The notes under the pieces were generated by a model. That model had not been told where the DNA came from. It saw nothing but the letters and a program-made list of their open reading frames with translations, and made no database searches. Below, one piece after another: positions 36,996 to 46,612 of a stretch of DNA of 64,000 nucleotides (its first letter is position 1; every line of letters starts with the position of its first letter). Where the stretch lies: positions 1-64,000 of the forward strand of contig JANQHK010000094.1 of assembly GCA_028282685.1 (NCBI GenBank). The letters are read 5' to 3'. This DNA comes from Phycisphaeraceae bacterium. Its GTDB lineage: Bacteria; Planctomycetota; Phycisphaerae; Phycisphaerales; Zrk34. The position numbers were made by a program, and so were the translations under genes.

Positions 36996-37745
36996 TCACG
37001 CGCGCGGCTCGGCCCGCCACTGCTGAACGAACTGCTCGTATTGTTCGGGGGTGTCGATGCCGTGGTGGGCGGCGGAACGGACGGCCACGCCGATCGGATA
37101 TCCGTGCTCCAGCGCCCGCAACTGCTCGAGTTTTTCGGCCCGCTCGGCTGGAGTCGGCTCCAGCGCGATGTAGGTGGCCAGAAACGGACGCCGGTAGGCG
37201 TACAGACCGATGTGCTTGAGAAGCCGGGCATCGGGCGGGGAAGATTGCGGATCGCGTACGTGCGGAACGACGCTGCGCGAGAAGTACAGCGCCCTGCCCC
37301 GTCGATCGAGCACCACCTTGACGATGTTCGGATCGGACGGATTCTCACCTTCGACAAAGGGCGAAGCGATGGTGGCCATCGGTTCATCGCCGCCGCGCAA
37401 ACGTTCGACCGCCGCATCAATCAGGCCCGGTTCGATCATCGGCTCGTCGCCCTGCACGTTGACGATGCAATCGATTTCTTCGCCAAGCGTCTCGGCCACC
37501 TCGGCGATGCGCGCCGTGCCGTTGGGATGATCGGGACGTGTCATGGCGGCTTCGTAGCCGTGGGTCTCTGCGGCCTGTGCGATTCGCCGGTCGTCGGTGG
37601 CGATGATCACGCGGCTGATGCAATCGGCGGCGGCGGCGCGCGCGGCAACGTGACAAATCAGCGGCAATCCCGTGCGATCCAGCAGCGGCTTGCCGGGCAG
37701 GCGCGTCGACGCATACCGAGCGGGAATCAGAGCGACCACAGACAT
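36996..37745 (-). CDS. kdsB: 3-deoxy-manno-octulosonate cytidylyltransferase KdsB
   Basis: 249 residues. KdsB activates Kdo as CMP-Kdo for lipid A/LPS core assembly, so the cell likely has an LPS-bearing outer membrane. Motifs: IPARYASTRLPGKPL at the start (nucleotide binding), IATDD, NGTARIAEVAE, NVQGDEPMI, and HIGLYAYRR. It sits 55 bp before pyrG, which supplies CTP, so the pair may be cotranscribed and functionally linked. Confidence 0.94.
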   Translation of the reverse strand: MSVVALIPARYASTRLPGKPLLDRTGLPLICHVAARAAAADCISRVIIATDDRRIAQAAETHGYEAAMTRPDHPNGTARIAEVAETLGEEIDCIVNVQGDEPMIEPGLIDAAVERLRGGDEPMATIASPFVEGENPSDPNIVKVVLDRRGRALYFSRSVVPHVRDPQSSPPDARLLKHIGLYAYRRPFLATYIALEPTPAERAEKLEQLRALEHGYPIGVAVRSAAHHGIDTPEQYEQFVQQWRAEPRA

Positions 37746-37813
37746 GGGAATATCCCAGATTTGATTGTCAGATTTCAGAACGCGGACCGTTGAACAGAAA
37801 TCCGGCGGAGCAA

Positions 37814-39373
37814 TTACCCGCCGTTGTCACCGTTACCGCCGTCGCGCAGTTCGCCGGCCAGGGCTCGCAAACCTTCCACGCGCTCCCGGATATCCTTGAA
37901 GCCGAGGTTGACCTGCGCGATTTGCGAGGCGACCTTGCCCGCTTCCTGCGCCAAGGCCAAGTCCTTGTCACGACGGGCCTTGCCTTCCAGTGCGTCCATC
38001 AGGTTGTAACGCAGCGCCAGGGCGAGGGCGTCGTCATCGGTCGGATGCATTTCGATGCCGTCGCGGAAGCTGTCGATCGCTTCATCCCACCAGTTCTTGG
38101 CCGCAAAGGACTCGCCCAGGTACCGCAGCGATGCGGCGCGGTGTTTGGGATCGGAACGGGCCTCCTGGAACGAACCGATCGCCGCGTCGTGATCGTGCAT
38201 CGCGAACTGGCGACGGCCCAGTTCAAAGCGCAAGCTCATGTCGGTGGGGTAATTCTTCACGCGATCGGTGTATTCATCCAACTCGAACTTGATCTGCTTG
38301 GTCGCCAGTTGGCGCATTTCGCTTTTGAGCGCTTCGTCGCTGGGCGTCTCGTCCAGTCGCGTCCGCATTTCACGCAGGGTGCGGCGAAACTGCTTGATGA
38401 GCACATCGCCCTTGTGCATCTTGAAACGGTACTGCTCGGTATCAGTGAAAAGTTCTTCGAGCAGCTTGACCGCTTCGGCTTCCGCCTTTTCCTCTTCCTT
38501 ATCGAGCAGGGCGCGAACGAGCTTGTACTTCATGTCCGGATCGTCCGGATTCTCGGCCAGATCGTGACGGGCCCGCTTGATCATCTGCTCCTTGGCGACT
38601 TCGGTCTTGGCGATCGCCTCTTCCTGGGCGGCTTCAACCTGACCTTTCAGGTCCTTGACGGACTTACGGAAACCGCCGCCCTCATCGTACTGGCCCTGCA
38701 TGATGGTGCGTTCGGCCTCGAGTGTTTTCAATTCGCGAGCCAGCGCCATGTTCTGCGGGTCCATCACCAGCGCCAGCCGACAGGCGTCGGCGGCCTTGTC
38801 AAAGGCGCCGATCTGGGCGAAAAAATCGCGCGCCTTGATGTAGACGGCTTTGGCCGGTTTCTTGGCGATGCGGTTGGCCTCGACAACGTGTTCACCCAGC
38901 CAGAACGCCACCTCTTCCAATTCCGCCTTGGCCGCATGCTCCATGGCCGACAGGACATGGGCGGCGTTGAGCGGGTCCTTGGCCCACTTGTATTCCGCCT
39001 CGAGCATCTTCTCGACCGAATGTTTTCCAGAGACCGGCGGCTTATCGAGGAACCCGGCCGGCTTGCCGCCGGTGGCCTTGCGCTTGGCCGCCACTTCGTG
39101 CAGCGCTTCGTGCTGCTCCATCCGATCCGGGTCAAAACGCAAGCCGTTGAGCAGGCATTGAATGGCGTAATCGTACTGCCGGGAGTCGGCCACGGTCTTG
39201 GCCCGATCAAACCAGGCCCGGGCCTTGCGCGGATCGCGCATGTATTGGTCGCCGCCCGATTCGGATTCGCCGCCGGAATCGGAATCGCCGTCTCCCGAGC
39301 CGCTTCCACCGTTTGTGGTGACGCTGGTGTCGGATTCACTGTCAGACTTGTTTTTTTTCTTGAAAAATGCCAC
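37814..39373 (-). CDS. TPR-containing protein
   Basis: About 519 residues from the GTG at 39371-39373, chosen because it gives the start (M)AFFKKKNK, a basic beginning, with GGAAG eight bases upstream; the open frame extends 22 codons further with no better signal. A Ser/Gly/Asp-rich linker (about residues 15-40) is followed by TPR-like helical repeats (YDYAIQCLLNGLRFDPDR, later FELGRRQFAMHDHDAAIGSF) and a charged helical middle. It ends in Gly/Asn (NGGNGDNGG). No catalytic motif is visible; a scaffolding role is likely. Confidence 0.7.
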   Translation of the reverse strand: MAFFKKKNKSDSESDTSVTTNGGSGSGDGDSDSGGESESGGDQYMRDPRKARAWFDRAKTVADSRQYDYAIQCLLNGLRFDPDRMEQHEALHEVAAKRKATGGKPAGFLDKPPVSGKHSVEKMLEAEYKWAKDPLNAAHVLSAMEHAAKAELEEVAFWLGEHVVEANRIAKKPAKAVYIKARDFFAQIGAFDKAADACRLALVMDPQNMALARELKTLEAERTIMQGQYDEGGGFRKSVKDLKGQVEAAQEEAIAKTEVAKEQMIKRARHDLAENPDDPDMKYKLVRALLDKEEEKAEAEAVKLLEELFTDTEQYRFKMHKGDVLIKQFRRTLREMRTRLDETPSDEALKSEMRQLATKQIKFELDEYTDRVKNYPTDMSLRFELGRRQFAMHDHDAAIGSFQEARSDPKHRAASLRYLGESFAAKNWWDEAIDSFRDGIEMHPTDDDALALALRYNLMDALEGKARRDKDLALAQEAGKVASQIAQVNLGFKDIRERVEGLRALAGELRDGGNGDNGG

Positions 39374-39508
39374 GGTGGGATGCTTCCAAGGGGTTCCGGG
39401 GATTCCGGGGGTTTCGGAGATTCCGGGGCGGGTCGCCAATTCGCCCCAGCGGGGGCAGTATTAATCTAGAGTTTTAACCACGTTTGTCAAAACGACTCTC
39501 CAAGCGAA

Positions 39509-39536
39509 TTGCCCCATCGGGGCGGTTACCTATTAT
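39509..39536 (+). promoter_or_regulatory. Promoter of def, leaderless arrangement
   Basis: TTGCCC (39509-39514), a 16-bp spacer and TATTAT (39531-39536). The ATG at 39544 lies seven bases after the -10, so the transcript would begin at or next to the start codon and contain no ribosome site; none is visible upstream. Confidence 0.5.
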
Positions 39537-39543
39537 AGTGCAA

Positions 39544-40065
39544 ATGCAGGTCGAACCGGAAAAGCTCGCCATTATCCACTACCCGCATCCGGCTTTGCGC
39601 CGAGAATGCCGACCGATCCAGACCATCGACGAGTCGGTGGTCGCCGTGGCGCAGCGCATGCTCGAACTGATGCACGAAAGCGGTGGCGTGGGGCTGGCGG
39701 CGCCGCAGGTCGCTCTCGACTGGCGACTGTTCGTCGCCAATCCGACCGGAGAGTCCAAAGACGATCGCATCTTCATCAATCCCCGGTTGTCCGAACCCTC
39801 GACGGAAACCGAGCCGCACGAGGAGGGCTGTCTGAGCATCCCCTCCGTGACCGGGCAGATCATGCGGCCTCGAGCGATCACCGTCACCGCCCAAGACGAA
39901 CTCGGCCAGGCCTTCACCCTCCGCAGCGACGAACTGGCCGCTCGCATCTGGCAGCACGAGACCGACCATCTCGATGGCGTGCTGATTCTCGACCGGATGA
40001 ACCGGATGGACAAAATGGCCAACCGGCGGGCCCTTCAGGAACTGGAAGCGGCGTTCAAGATGTGA
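39544..40065 (+). CDS. def: Peptide deformylase
   Basis: 173 residues from the ATG at 39544. PDF removes the N-formyl group from new proteins using Fe2+/Zn2+. The three family motifs are present: GVGLAAPQV (motif 1), EEGCLSIPS (motif 2, metal Cys) and QHETDHLDG (motif 3, HExxH). The upstream promoter implies a leaderless message. Its usual partner fmt lies convergent on the other strand, 51 bp away, so the two are not in one operon here. Confidence 0.95.
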   Translation: MQVEPEKLAIIHYPHPALRRECRPIQTIDESVVAVAQRMLELMHESGGVGLAAPQVALDWRLFVANPTGESKDDRIFINPRLSEPSTETEPHEEGCLSIPSVTGQIMRPRAITVTAQDELGQAFTLRSDELAARIWQHETDHLDGVLILDRMNRMDKMANRRALQELEAAFKM

Positions 40066-40116
40066 ATGGTGTTTTGTTGCGACAGTCGCGCTGCAAAGCG
40101 ATCCGGAACCGTTGGA

Positions 40117-41046
40117 TTATCCAACCAGCCGAGCTTCCGGCGGGATCGTGCGGCCGCGCTCGTAATCGGCCCAGCGCATCGCGCGCTTGCCGGGGGATTG
40201 CACCTCGAGCAACTGGACCGCCCCTCTTCCGCACGCAATCACTCCCCCACCGAGCAATTGGCCTGGGGCGCCATTTCCCGCGGCCGGCGCAGCGCGGCAG
40301 AGTTTCAAGGTCGCATCCGTATCCTGTTCAACACCCGCCCATCGCACCGACACACCCGGCCAGGGTGACAAACCATTGATCCGGCAGCGCACCGTATCCG
40401 CATCGTCAGAAAAATCGATACGCCCATCGGCCCGGCCCAGCTTCGGCGCCACGGTGGCCTGCGCTTCGTCCTGTTCGATTTCCTCGGCCGTGCCCGCGGC
40501 CAGTTGTTCCAGCACATCAAGCATCAGTTCCGGGCCCATCGCCGCCAGACGATCGTGCAATTCGCCTGCGGTTTCGGTCGGTTCGATGCGCGTCGGTTGT
40601 CGGCCCAGCATCGCCCCGGCATCCATCTTCGGCGCGATGCGTATGACCGTGTTGCCCGTTTCGGTTTCCCCGTTCAGGATCGCCCAGTGGATCGGCCCGG
40701 CGCCGCGGTATTTCGGCAGCAGCGAAGCGTGCAGGTTCACCGAGCCCAGCAGCGGCAGGTTCGCCAGTGCCTTTTTGATGTACTGACCGAACGCAATCAC
40801 CACAATCGCCGTCGGCTCCACCCCACGAATCGTTTCAATCACCCGTGCGTCGTTGCAGTTGTCCGGCTTGATCAGCGGCAATCCCTGATCCGCCGCCCAT
40901 TGACCGATCGGCGGCGCGGCGAGATGCCGGCGACGGCCGGCCGGGCGCTCCGGCTGCGTGACCACCAACGGCACCTCGTGACGCCGATGCAATTGCTCCA
41001 GCGTCGGTAGTCCAAAAGCGCCGGCTCCCATGAAAACGATTCGCAT
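40117..41046 (-). CDS. fmt: Methionyl-tRNA formyltransferase
   Basis: 309 residues. It formylates initiator Met-tRNA with 10-formyltetrahydrofolate. Motifs are intact: MGAGAFGLPTLEQL near the start, NLHASLLPKYRGAGPIHWA around the catalytic Asn-His-Asp site, and DAGAMLGRQ. The C-terminal OB-like domain (about 210-305) ends in a short basic tail. The 3D-domain gene ends 98 bp upstream on the same strand. def is convergent. Confidence 0.94.
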   Translation of the reverse strand: MRIVFMGAGAFGLPTLEQLHRRHEVPLVVTQPERPAGRRRHLAAPPIGQWAADQGLPLIKPDNCNDARVIETIRGVEPTAIVVIAFGQYIKKALANLPLLGSVNLHASLLPKYRGAGPIHWAILNGETETGNTVIRIAPKMDAGAMLGRQPTRIEPTETAGELHDRLAAMGPELMLDVLEQLAAGTAEEIEQDEAQATVAPKLGRADGRIDFSDDADTVRCRINGLSPWPGVSVRWAGVEQDTDATLKLCRAAPAAGNGAPGQLLGGGVIACGRGAVQLLEVQSPGKRAMRWADYERGRTIPPEARLVG

Positions 41047-41144
41047 GCGGTTACGTTAAACCCCGCTCCGCGCAGCGGCAAGCCAACAGGACGAACCTGA
41101 ATCCGCCAAGGTCCGAATCAACAATCCATCGAATAACCAATCGA

Positions 41145-41843
41145 CTACTCCCCCACGCGCTCCCAGACCATCACGTCGAGATACCGGATGCCCCACTGGC
41201 GGGCCTGCTTGTGGGAAGGGAAATAAAGATCCAATCGGTAGCCCTTGATCTTGCCGCCGCGATCGAGCACGGGCACGGGCTTGTCGCCGGCGTAACCGGG
41301 AATCGAAACCAGCGTTCCGAACGGGAGCAGGTTCGTATCCGCCGCGACGAGCTTGCCGCCGTTGATCCAGACGGGATAGCCCGATGCGGTTTTCCCATCG
41401 GCATGGCGCCCGCAGCACCGCGAGCAGGAGCAATATCCCGTCACGCGCATCCGAATCGTCTTGACCGGTCGGACTGCTTTGCCATTGAACATGACCGGCA
41501 AGGTCTCGGCTTGCTCTATAAACGGTGCTGTGGGTGTCAACGTGGTGGTCGGTGCCGTGGGTCTCTCGGGCAGGGGCAAGGGTTCGGCCGCGAAGGGCTC
41601 GGGCTGGACGAATGCCGCAGCAGCGAACGACCCGGGCTCGCTCGGCTCCAGCATGCGCAATGCCGGGGGCGCCTCACCGACAACGTTCCGCTGCGCGACG
41701 ATGAGCATGCCTGCCGTGACGGCGCACACGACCAGCAGCGCCAACAGCACCAGCCGCAGACGAAACGGCCTCGGGCGGCGACGTCGAAGTGCAACCGACA
41801 ACAAAGTGCGCTGTCGCTGTGACCATCGACGGGTTGAAGACAT
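41145..41843 (-). CDS. 3D-domain cell-wall protein, membrane-anchored
   Basis: 232 residues. One membrane helix at about 29-48 (LVLLALLVVCAVTAGMLIV) after a basic start, a Pro/Ala/Glu linker, then a C-terminal 3D domain of about 100 residues with the three conserved Asp: AADTNLLPFGT, VLDRGGKIKG and YRLDLYFPS. The 3D domain is found in lytic transglycosylase-like proteins such as MltA and YocH that act on peptidoglycan. CSCSRCCGRH before it is Cys-rich and suggests a metal or disulfide site. A promoter and a GC-rich leader of about 100 bases precede it. Confidence 0.8.
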   Translation of the reverse strand: MSSTRRWSQRQRTLLSVALRRRRPRPFRLRLVLLALLVVCAVTAGMLIVAQRNVVGEAPPALRMLEPSEPGSFAAAAFVQPEPFAAEPLPLPERPTAPTTTLTPTAPFIEQAETLPVMFNGKAVRPVKTIRMRVTGYCSCSRCCGRHADGKTASGYPVWINGGKLVAADTNLLPFGTLVSIPGYAGDKPVPVLDRGGKIKGYRLDLYFPSHKQARQWGIRYLDVMVWERVGE

Positions 41844-41951
41844 GGCGAGCGGCCTCCGGGGCCGGTTGGCCCACGGCGTTGGGGAGCGTCTCTTTTCCTT
41901 GCACTCAGCTGACCGCGGCGGACCGGACCGGCTCGATCAGCAAAGTCGGGA

Positions 41952-41979
41952 ATCGTACATCGTGCGTGCAGGCAGTCAA
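41952..41979 (-). promoter_or_regulatory. Promoter for the 3D-domain gene
   Basis: On the minus strand TTGACT (41974-41979) and TACGAT (41952-41957) with a 16-bp spacer. The transcript would start near 41945, leaving about 100 bases of GC-rich leader with several possible stems (such as GGCC-AACC-GGCC). I do not recognise a known riboswitch core in it. Confidence 0.45.
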
Positions 41980-42095
41980 GAGAAAAGCACCCCCATTAAA
42001 AAATTTAATTTCGCCTCCCTGATTTATAGCGGAATTCGGGCAGGTTTAGGACTTCCAAAGTCCACCGGGAGGCCCGAGCAATGAAAAAGTGATAC

Positions 42096-42788
42096 TCAGG
42101 AAGAGCTTTGCGGGGCGATGGTGTCGCTTGGCTTTTTCAGGCGGGTCTCGATCTTCACCAGAACCTGGGCGATGCCGTCCATGCGGGGATTGATTTGCAG
42201 CGCGCGCTGGTAACAGCGGGCTGCGGAGGGCAGGTCTTCCATCTGGGCGTAACAATGGCCCATCCCGGCCAAGGCGCCGAAATGGATCGGCACCAGTTCG
42301 ACCGCCGACAGGCAGTCTTCCAGTGCCTTGGCGTATTCCTCGAGCAGGTAGTGGGCGATGGCACACTGATTCAATGCTTCGGCAAAGTTGGGATCGACCT
42401 GAATTGCGCGGTGGAAGTGATCCAGTGACTGCGGCAGGTCGTTTTGGTTCAAGGCGTTTAGGCCGCGCTTAAAAAACGGCAACGCCTTGGCGTTGCCGGA
42501 TCGAAACCAGATGGACCACAAAGCGTGTTCGGCCATTTGCGACAGTTGTGTATCCTCGTCGCGTAACACGTGGGCCAGACAATCGGTACATTTTCGACAA
42601 CCGACCAGCCCCAACGTCAGGCAGACCACCTTGCGCACATCCAGCGAACCGTAATGCAGCAGTTGGCAGAGTTGTCCGGAGGTCCAGCGCAGCTTGACCG
42701 CTTCAGCGAGTGCGTGCGCCTCGCCCTGCTCGAGCAGAGGCAATACGACATGCATAAAATTTTCACTGTCGACCGGAGAACACTTCAT
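42096..42788 (-). CDS. HEAT-like and TPR protein
   Basis: 230 residues from the ATG at 42788; a GTG two codons earlier is possible. The first half has helical pairs of HEAT type (LCQLLHYGSLDVRKVVCLTL, MAEHALWSIW) and two Cys (CRKCTDC) that could bind metal. The second half has three TPR units (PQSLDHFHRAIQVDPNFAEA, YAKALEDCLSAVELVPIHFG, SAARCYQRALQINPR). It is cytoplasmic, as no signal is seen. A protein-interaction role is inferred. Confidence 0.75.
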   Translation of the reverse strand: MKCSPVDSENFMHVVLPLLEQGEAHALAEAVKLRWTSGQLCQLLHYGSLDVRKVVCLTLGLVGCRKCTDCLAHVLRDEDTQLSQMAEHALWSIWFRSGNAKALPFFKRGLNALNQNDLPQSLDHFHRAIQVDPNFAEALNQCAIAHYLLEEYAKALEDCLSAVELVPIHFGALAGMGHCYAQMEDLPSAARCYQRALQINPRMDGIAQVLVKIETRLKKPSDTIAPQSSS

Positions 42789-42951
42789 GAACACAACTCG
42801 CCAATGTGCGTCGTCCGATCCGCGATAGGAACATCCATGTCTGCGGACCCGTGATGTCTAAACGATAGGCCCGCGATGGGGTGTTGTCCAAAAACCGCGG
42901 TTTTCACGCTTTCAAGGCGTGATCGGCCCCGAATTGTCCTTTCATACCCTC

Positions 42952-42979
42952 TTGACCACTTCAGGCAGGCCGGTACACT
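42952..42979 (+). promoter_or_regulatory. Promoter of the leuA leader
   Basis: TTGACC (42952-42957), a 16-bp spacer and TACACT (42974-42979). The leader-peptide ATG at 42987 is seven bases after the -10, so the leader would be translated from the 5' end of the RNA without a ribosome site. Confidence 0.65.
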
Positions 42980-42986
42980 GATTGCC

Positions 42987-43064
42987 ATGCATTCGATCCA
43001 GGCCCCAATCCTGTCTCTACGGCTTCTAAGCGGCACGCTTGGCGGGCTGCGGCGATGGCGTTGA
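42987..43064 (+). CDS. leuL: LeuA leader peptide (25 residues)
   Basis: ATG at 42987, TGA ends at 43064. The peptide has six Leu in 25 residues (MHSIQAPILSLRLLSGTLGG, then a basic end), using CTG, CTA, CTT, CTA, CTT and CTG; CTA is rare in this GC-rich genome. It lies between a promoter and a terminator upstream of leuA. Ribosome stalling at Leu codons under leucine shortage would favour the antiterminator. This is the classical attenuation layout; the gene name follows that convention. Confidence 0.75.
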   Translation: MHSIQAPILSLRLLSGTLGGLRRWR

Positions 43065-43131
43065 TCGGGCCTGTGAACCGGATTTCCCCTTGCCCCCCCG
43101 CCCCGACCGCCACGCCCGGCCGGGGTTTTTT
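43065..43131 (+). terminator. LeuA attenuator terminator with antiterminator overlap
   Basis: CCCCG (43101-43105) pairs with CGGGG (43121-43125), CCG (43107-43109) with CGG (43117-43119) inside across one A-C mismatch, loop of seven, then six T (43126-43131). The segment TCGGG just after the leader stop (43065-43069) can pair with CCCGA (43102-43106), part of the terminator's left arm, so it can serve as antiterminator. Confidence 0.65.
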
Positions 43132-43190
43132 CTTTTCACCATCCCCTCGCAGTCGATAAGCATACGGCCGAAACGATACGGAGCAGCATC

Positions 43191-44756
<1,566 letters not shown>

Positions 44757-44810
44757 GTTGGTTGATTCGTTAATTCGTTAACTCGTTAATTGGTTATTTC
44801 GTTGGATCGT
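44757..44810. repeat. Tandem octamer repeat after leuA
   Basis: Six imperfect copies of an 8-base unit run from 44761 to 44808: GTTGATTC, GTTAATTC, GTTAACTC, GTTAATTG, GTTATTTC, GTTGGATC, with half a copy at each end. The GTT start is invariant. It begins directly after the leuA stop and precedes the terminator. Confidence 0.85.
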
Positions 44811-44816
44811 CCCAAG

Positions 44817-44845
44817 CCCCGCCGTTTACGGCGGGGTGTTTCTTT
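44817..44845 (+). terminator. Terminator of leuA
   Basis: CCCCGCCG (44817-44824) and CGGCGGGG (44829-44836) flank TTTA, and TGTTTCTTT follows. A strong intrinsic terminator 60 bp past the leuA stop, after the octamer repeat. Confidence 0.85.
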
Positions 44846-44860
44846 GGATACGTTAATCGG

Positions 44861-44882
44861 CATGGCCACTTCAGTGGCCATG
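44861..44882 (-). other. Perfect 10-bp inverted repeat over a stop codon
   Basis: CATGGCCACT (44861-44870) and AGTGGCCATG (44873-44882) are separated by two bases. The minus-strand gene's TGA (44871-44873) falls at the centre. There is no T-run downstream, so the meaning is open: transcript-end stabiliser, or chance of coding usage. Confidence 0.5.
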
Positions 44883-45629
44883 GGAGAACCCTGTGTGAGG
44901 CGCCATCCCGACTATATCGCGATCGGGGGCCGCGATATCGCGTGGTTTTTCCCCAACGATGCGGGTTGGCGGGATCGAAACAGGACCGTGCGGTCCTTCC
45001 ACTCCGCCGATATGCAGTTTTCCCCCTACTAATTCTCTGTATGAAAGATCAAAAAATATTAGGAATCCATCCTGAGGATAGTCGTTAGTAAATGATCCGG
45101 GAGTCCGCGACATCGGATATTTGCCAGGCGCCTCAGCATAGTCGTCAAGACGAGCAAACACATATCCCATCGATTTGTGTACGGTCCCTTTGAGCTCGAT
45201 GGTGACCGCCATCGGATTGAATCGGTACTGTTTGAATTTGGCTTTGGACTCTGCCGTACCATAAGCAGGACCGGGATTAATACCGATGATCGCCGGTTTG
45301 GTATCCAGAACTGCATACTCGTAGCTGGATACCGTGGGTGAATGTCTCGTGATTTTTATCGGCCGCTCCAAGCCCGTCATAACAAAAAGACGCAGTTGTT
45401 CATCCGGGCTGTTTGGATTGATGTAAATGTTCACACGGGGATGATGCTTCGGTTCTACCGGATACTTCTTGTAGCCATCTTGGTTCGGATTTTCAAGGAA
45501 CACGCCCGTGTCAGTGGTGGGGGTATATATCAGGAGGCAATAGACGATCAAGGCAAACACAGAAATTCCGACGATGACGAAAAATGGAGCAAGGATGATT
45601 GATAGGATCGTGAATCTCTTTCGAGCCAT
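44871..45629 (-). CDS. Hypothetical membrane-anchored protein
   Basis: 252 residues from the ATG at 45629 (MARKRF), with AAGG eight bases before; the earlier ATG at 45650 has none. One membrane helix at about 7-34 (ILSIILAPFFVIVGISVFALIV), then an extracytoplasmic domain of about 215 residues with many Pro, Tyr and Gly (PRVNIYINPNSPDEQLRLFV, YPQDGFLIFFDLSY). Base composition is visibly less GC-rich than in its neighbours, so it could be acquired or a fast-evolving gene. No family recognised. Confidence 0.65.
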   Translation of the reverse strand: MARKRFTILSIILAPFFVIVGISVFALIVYCLLIYTPTTDTGVFLENPNQDGYKKYPVEPKHHPRVNIYINPNSPDEQLRLFVMTGLERPIKITRHSPTVSSYEYAVLDTKPAIIGINPGPAYGTAESKAKFKQYRFNPMAVTIELKGTVHKSMGYVFARLDDYAEAPGKYPMSRTPGSFTNDYPQDGFLIFFDLSYRELVGGKLHIGGVEGPHGPVSIPPTRIVGEKPRDIAAPDRDIVGMAPHTGFSHGH

Positions 45630-45656
45630 TTCAGAACCTTCATTGGGCATTTTCGA

Positions 45657-46025
45657 TCAGGGCATCATCGGGACGTGCATTGCCACTATCACCACAACGA
45701 TCCAGATGAATCCGAGCAACATGGCGGCGAAGTTGATCCATGTGCTCCAGAGGGCGGGGACAAACGCCTGCTTGATCGAAACCATTACGATCAGCAGCAC
45801 CGCCGCCACCCAAAGCCACGAGGTGTTGTAGATCAGAAGTGTCAGGGCGGGCAATTTGGTGCCGAACTCGGAAAAGATCTGAAAAAATCGGGGCAGAAGA
45901 AACAGATACATCACAGCGACGCACACCAGCGCAAACAAGCCCAGCACCAGACTGGTCACGTTCAACACGCGCCAATTCGATGCCCGGGAATCATCGACCG
46001 AAAGCTCTACTTTGGGATTTGACAT
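45657..46025 (-). CDS. Hypothetical three-helix membrane protein
   Basis: 122 residues, three membrane helices at about 24-45, 65-85 and 92-118. Between helices 1 and 2 it has PRFFQIFSEFGTKLPALT, which resembles a conserved stretch of GspF/PilC-type inner-membrane secretion proteins; that may reflect descent or chance. It lies 27 bp upstream of the previous membrane-protein gene on the same strand and shares its lower GC, so the pair may form one unit. Function unknown. Confidence 0.62.
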   Translation of the reverse strand: MSNPKVELSVDDSRASNWRVLNVTSLVLGLFALVCVAVMYLFLLPRFFQIFSEFGTKLPALTLLIYNTSWLWVAAVLLIVMVSIKQAFVPALWSTWINFAAMLLGFIWIVVVIVAMHVPMMP

Positions 46026-46162
46026 GGTTCACCCGCATTTCATCATAACCGCACTGACACTCGGATAAAAGGCCGGCCCGGCCGTTCTGCGGGGTCCGTT
46101 GCGGTGCGGTACAATAACAGGTTGACGCTAAATATCGAACCATTCCACTCAGGGAGGCACCC

Positions 46163-46582
46163 ATGGCCGAGCCGACGAACAACGCGACCGTGATCGGGCC
46201 CGACACGAAGATCAAGGGCGAGATGAGTTTCGACAACAACTGCAAGCTGCTGGGGCGATTCGAGGGCACGATTCGTGCCAAGGGATCGCTGCACGTGGCC
46301 GAGGGAGCGGTCTGCCGCGCCGAGGTGAACACGACCAGCATTTCGATCGACGGTTCGGTCGAGGGCAACGTGACGGCGACGGACAAGATCCAGCTCAACG
46401 CCAAGAGCAAGATGACCGGCGACCTGGTGGCGGGCAAGCTGATCGTGGCCGAGGGAGCGACGTATGACGGTCACGTGTCGGTCGGAGCGGAGGCGGTCAA
46501 GGCGGCCCAGGGCGGAGCGCGTCAGGGCAACGAATCGGGCAAGCAGCCGCAAGGTCAGCCCCAGCCGGCCGGCGCCAAGTAA
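46163..46582 (+). CDS. Bactofilin
   Basis: 139 residues. The core is the beta-helix typical of polymer-forming cytoskeletal proteins: repeated short strands spaced by Gly and small residues (TVIGPDTKIKGEMSF, LGRFEGTIRAKGSLHVAEG, VEGNVTATDKIQL, MTGDLVAGKLIVAEG). Bactofilins polymerise without nucleotide and act in cell shape, stalks or chromosome organisation. The tail after residue 115 is Gly/Gln/Pro-rich and flexible. GGGAGG precedes the ATG by six bases. The zinc-ribbon bactofilin-like gene follows 30 bp later. Confidence 0.88.
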   Translation: MAEPTNNATVIGPDTKIKGEMSFDNNCKLLGRFEGTIRAKGSLHVAEGAVCRAEVNTTSISIDGSVEGNVTATDKIQLNAKSKMTGDLVAGKLIVAEGATYDGHVSVGAEAVKAAQGGARQGNESGKQPQGQPQPAGAK

Positions 46583-46612
46583 AACATCTCCATCGTCACA
46601 GAACGCCCTTGC

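Noticed and set aside
41844-41945. Cyclic di-AMP riboswitch in the leader of the 3D-domain gene
   Set aside because: The 3D protein is a plausible target, but the leader lacks a recognisable conserved core; GC-rich stems alone are not enough.
44757-44810. CRISPR array
   Set aside because: The units are 8 bases with no spacers and no cas genes are present.
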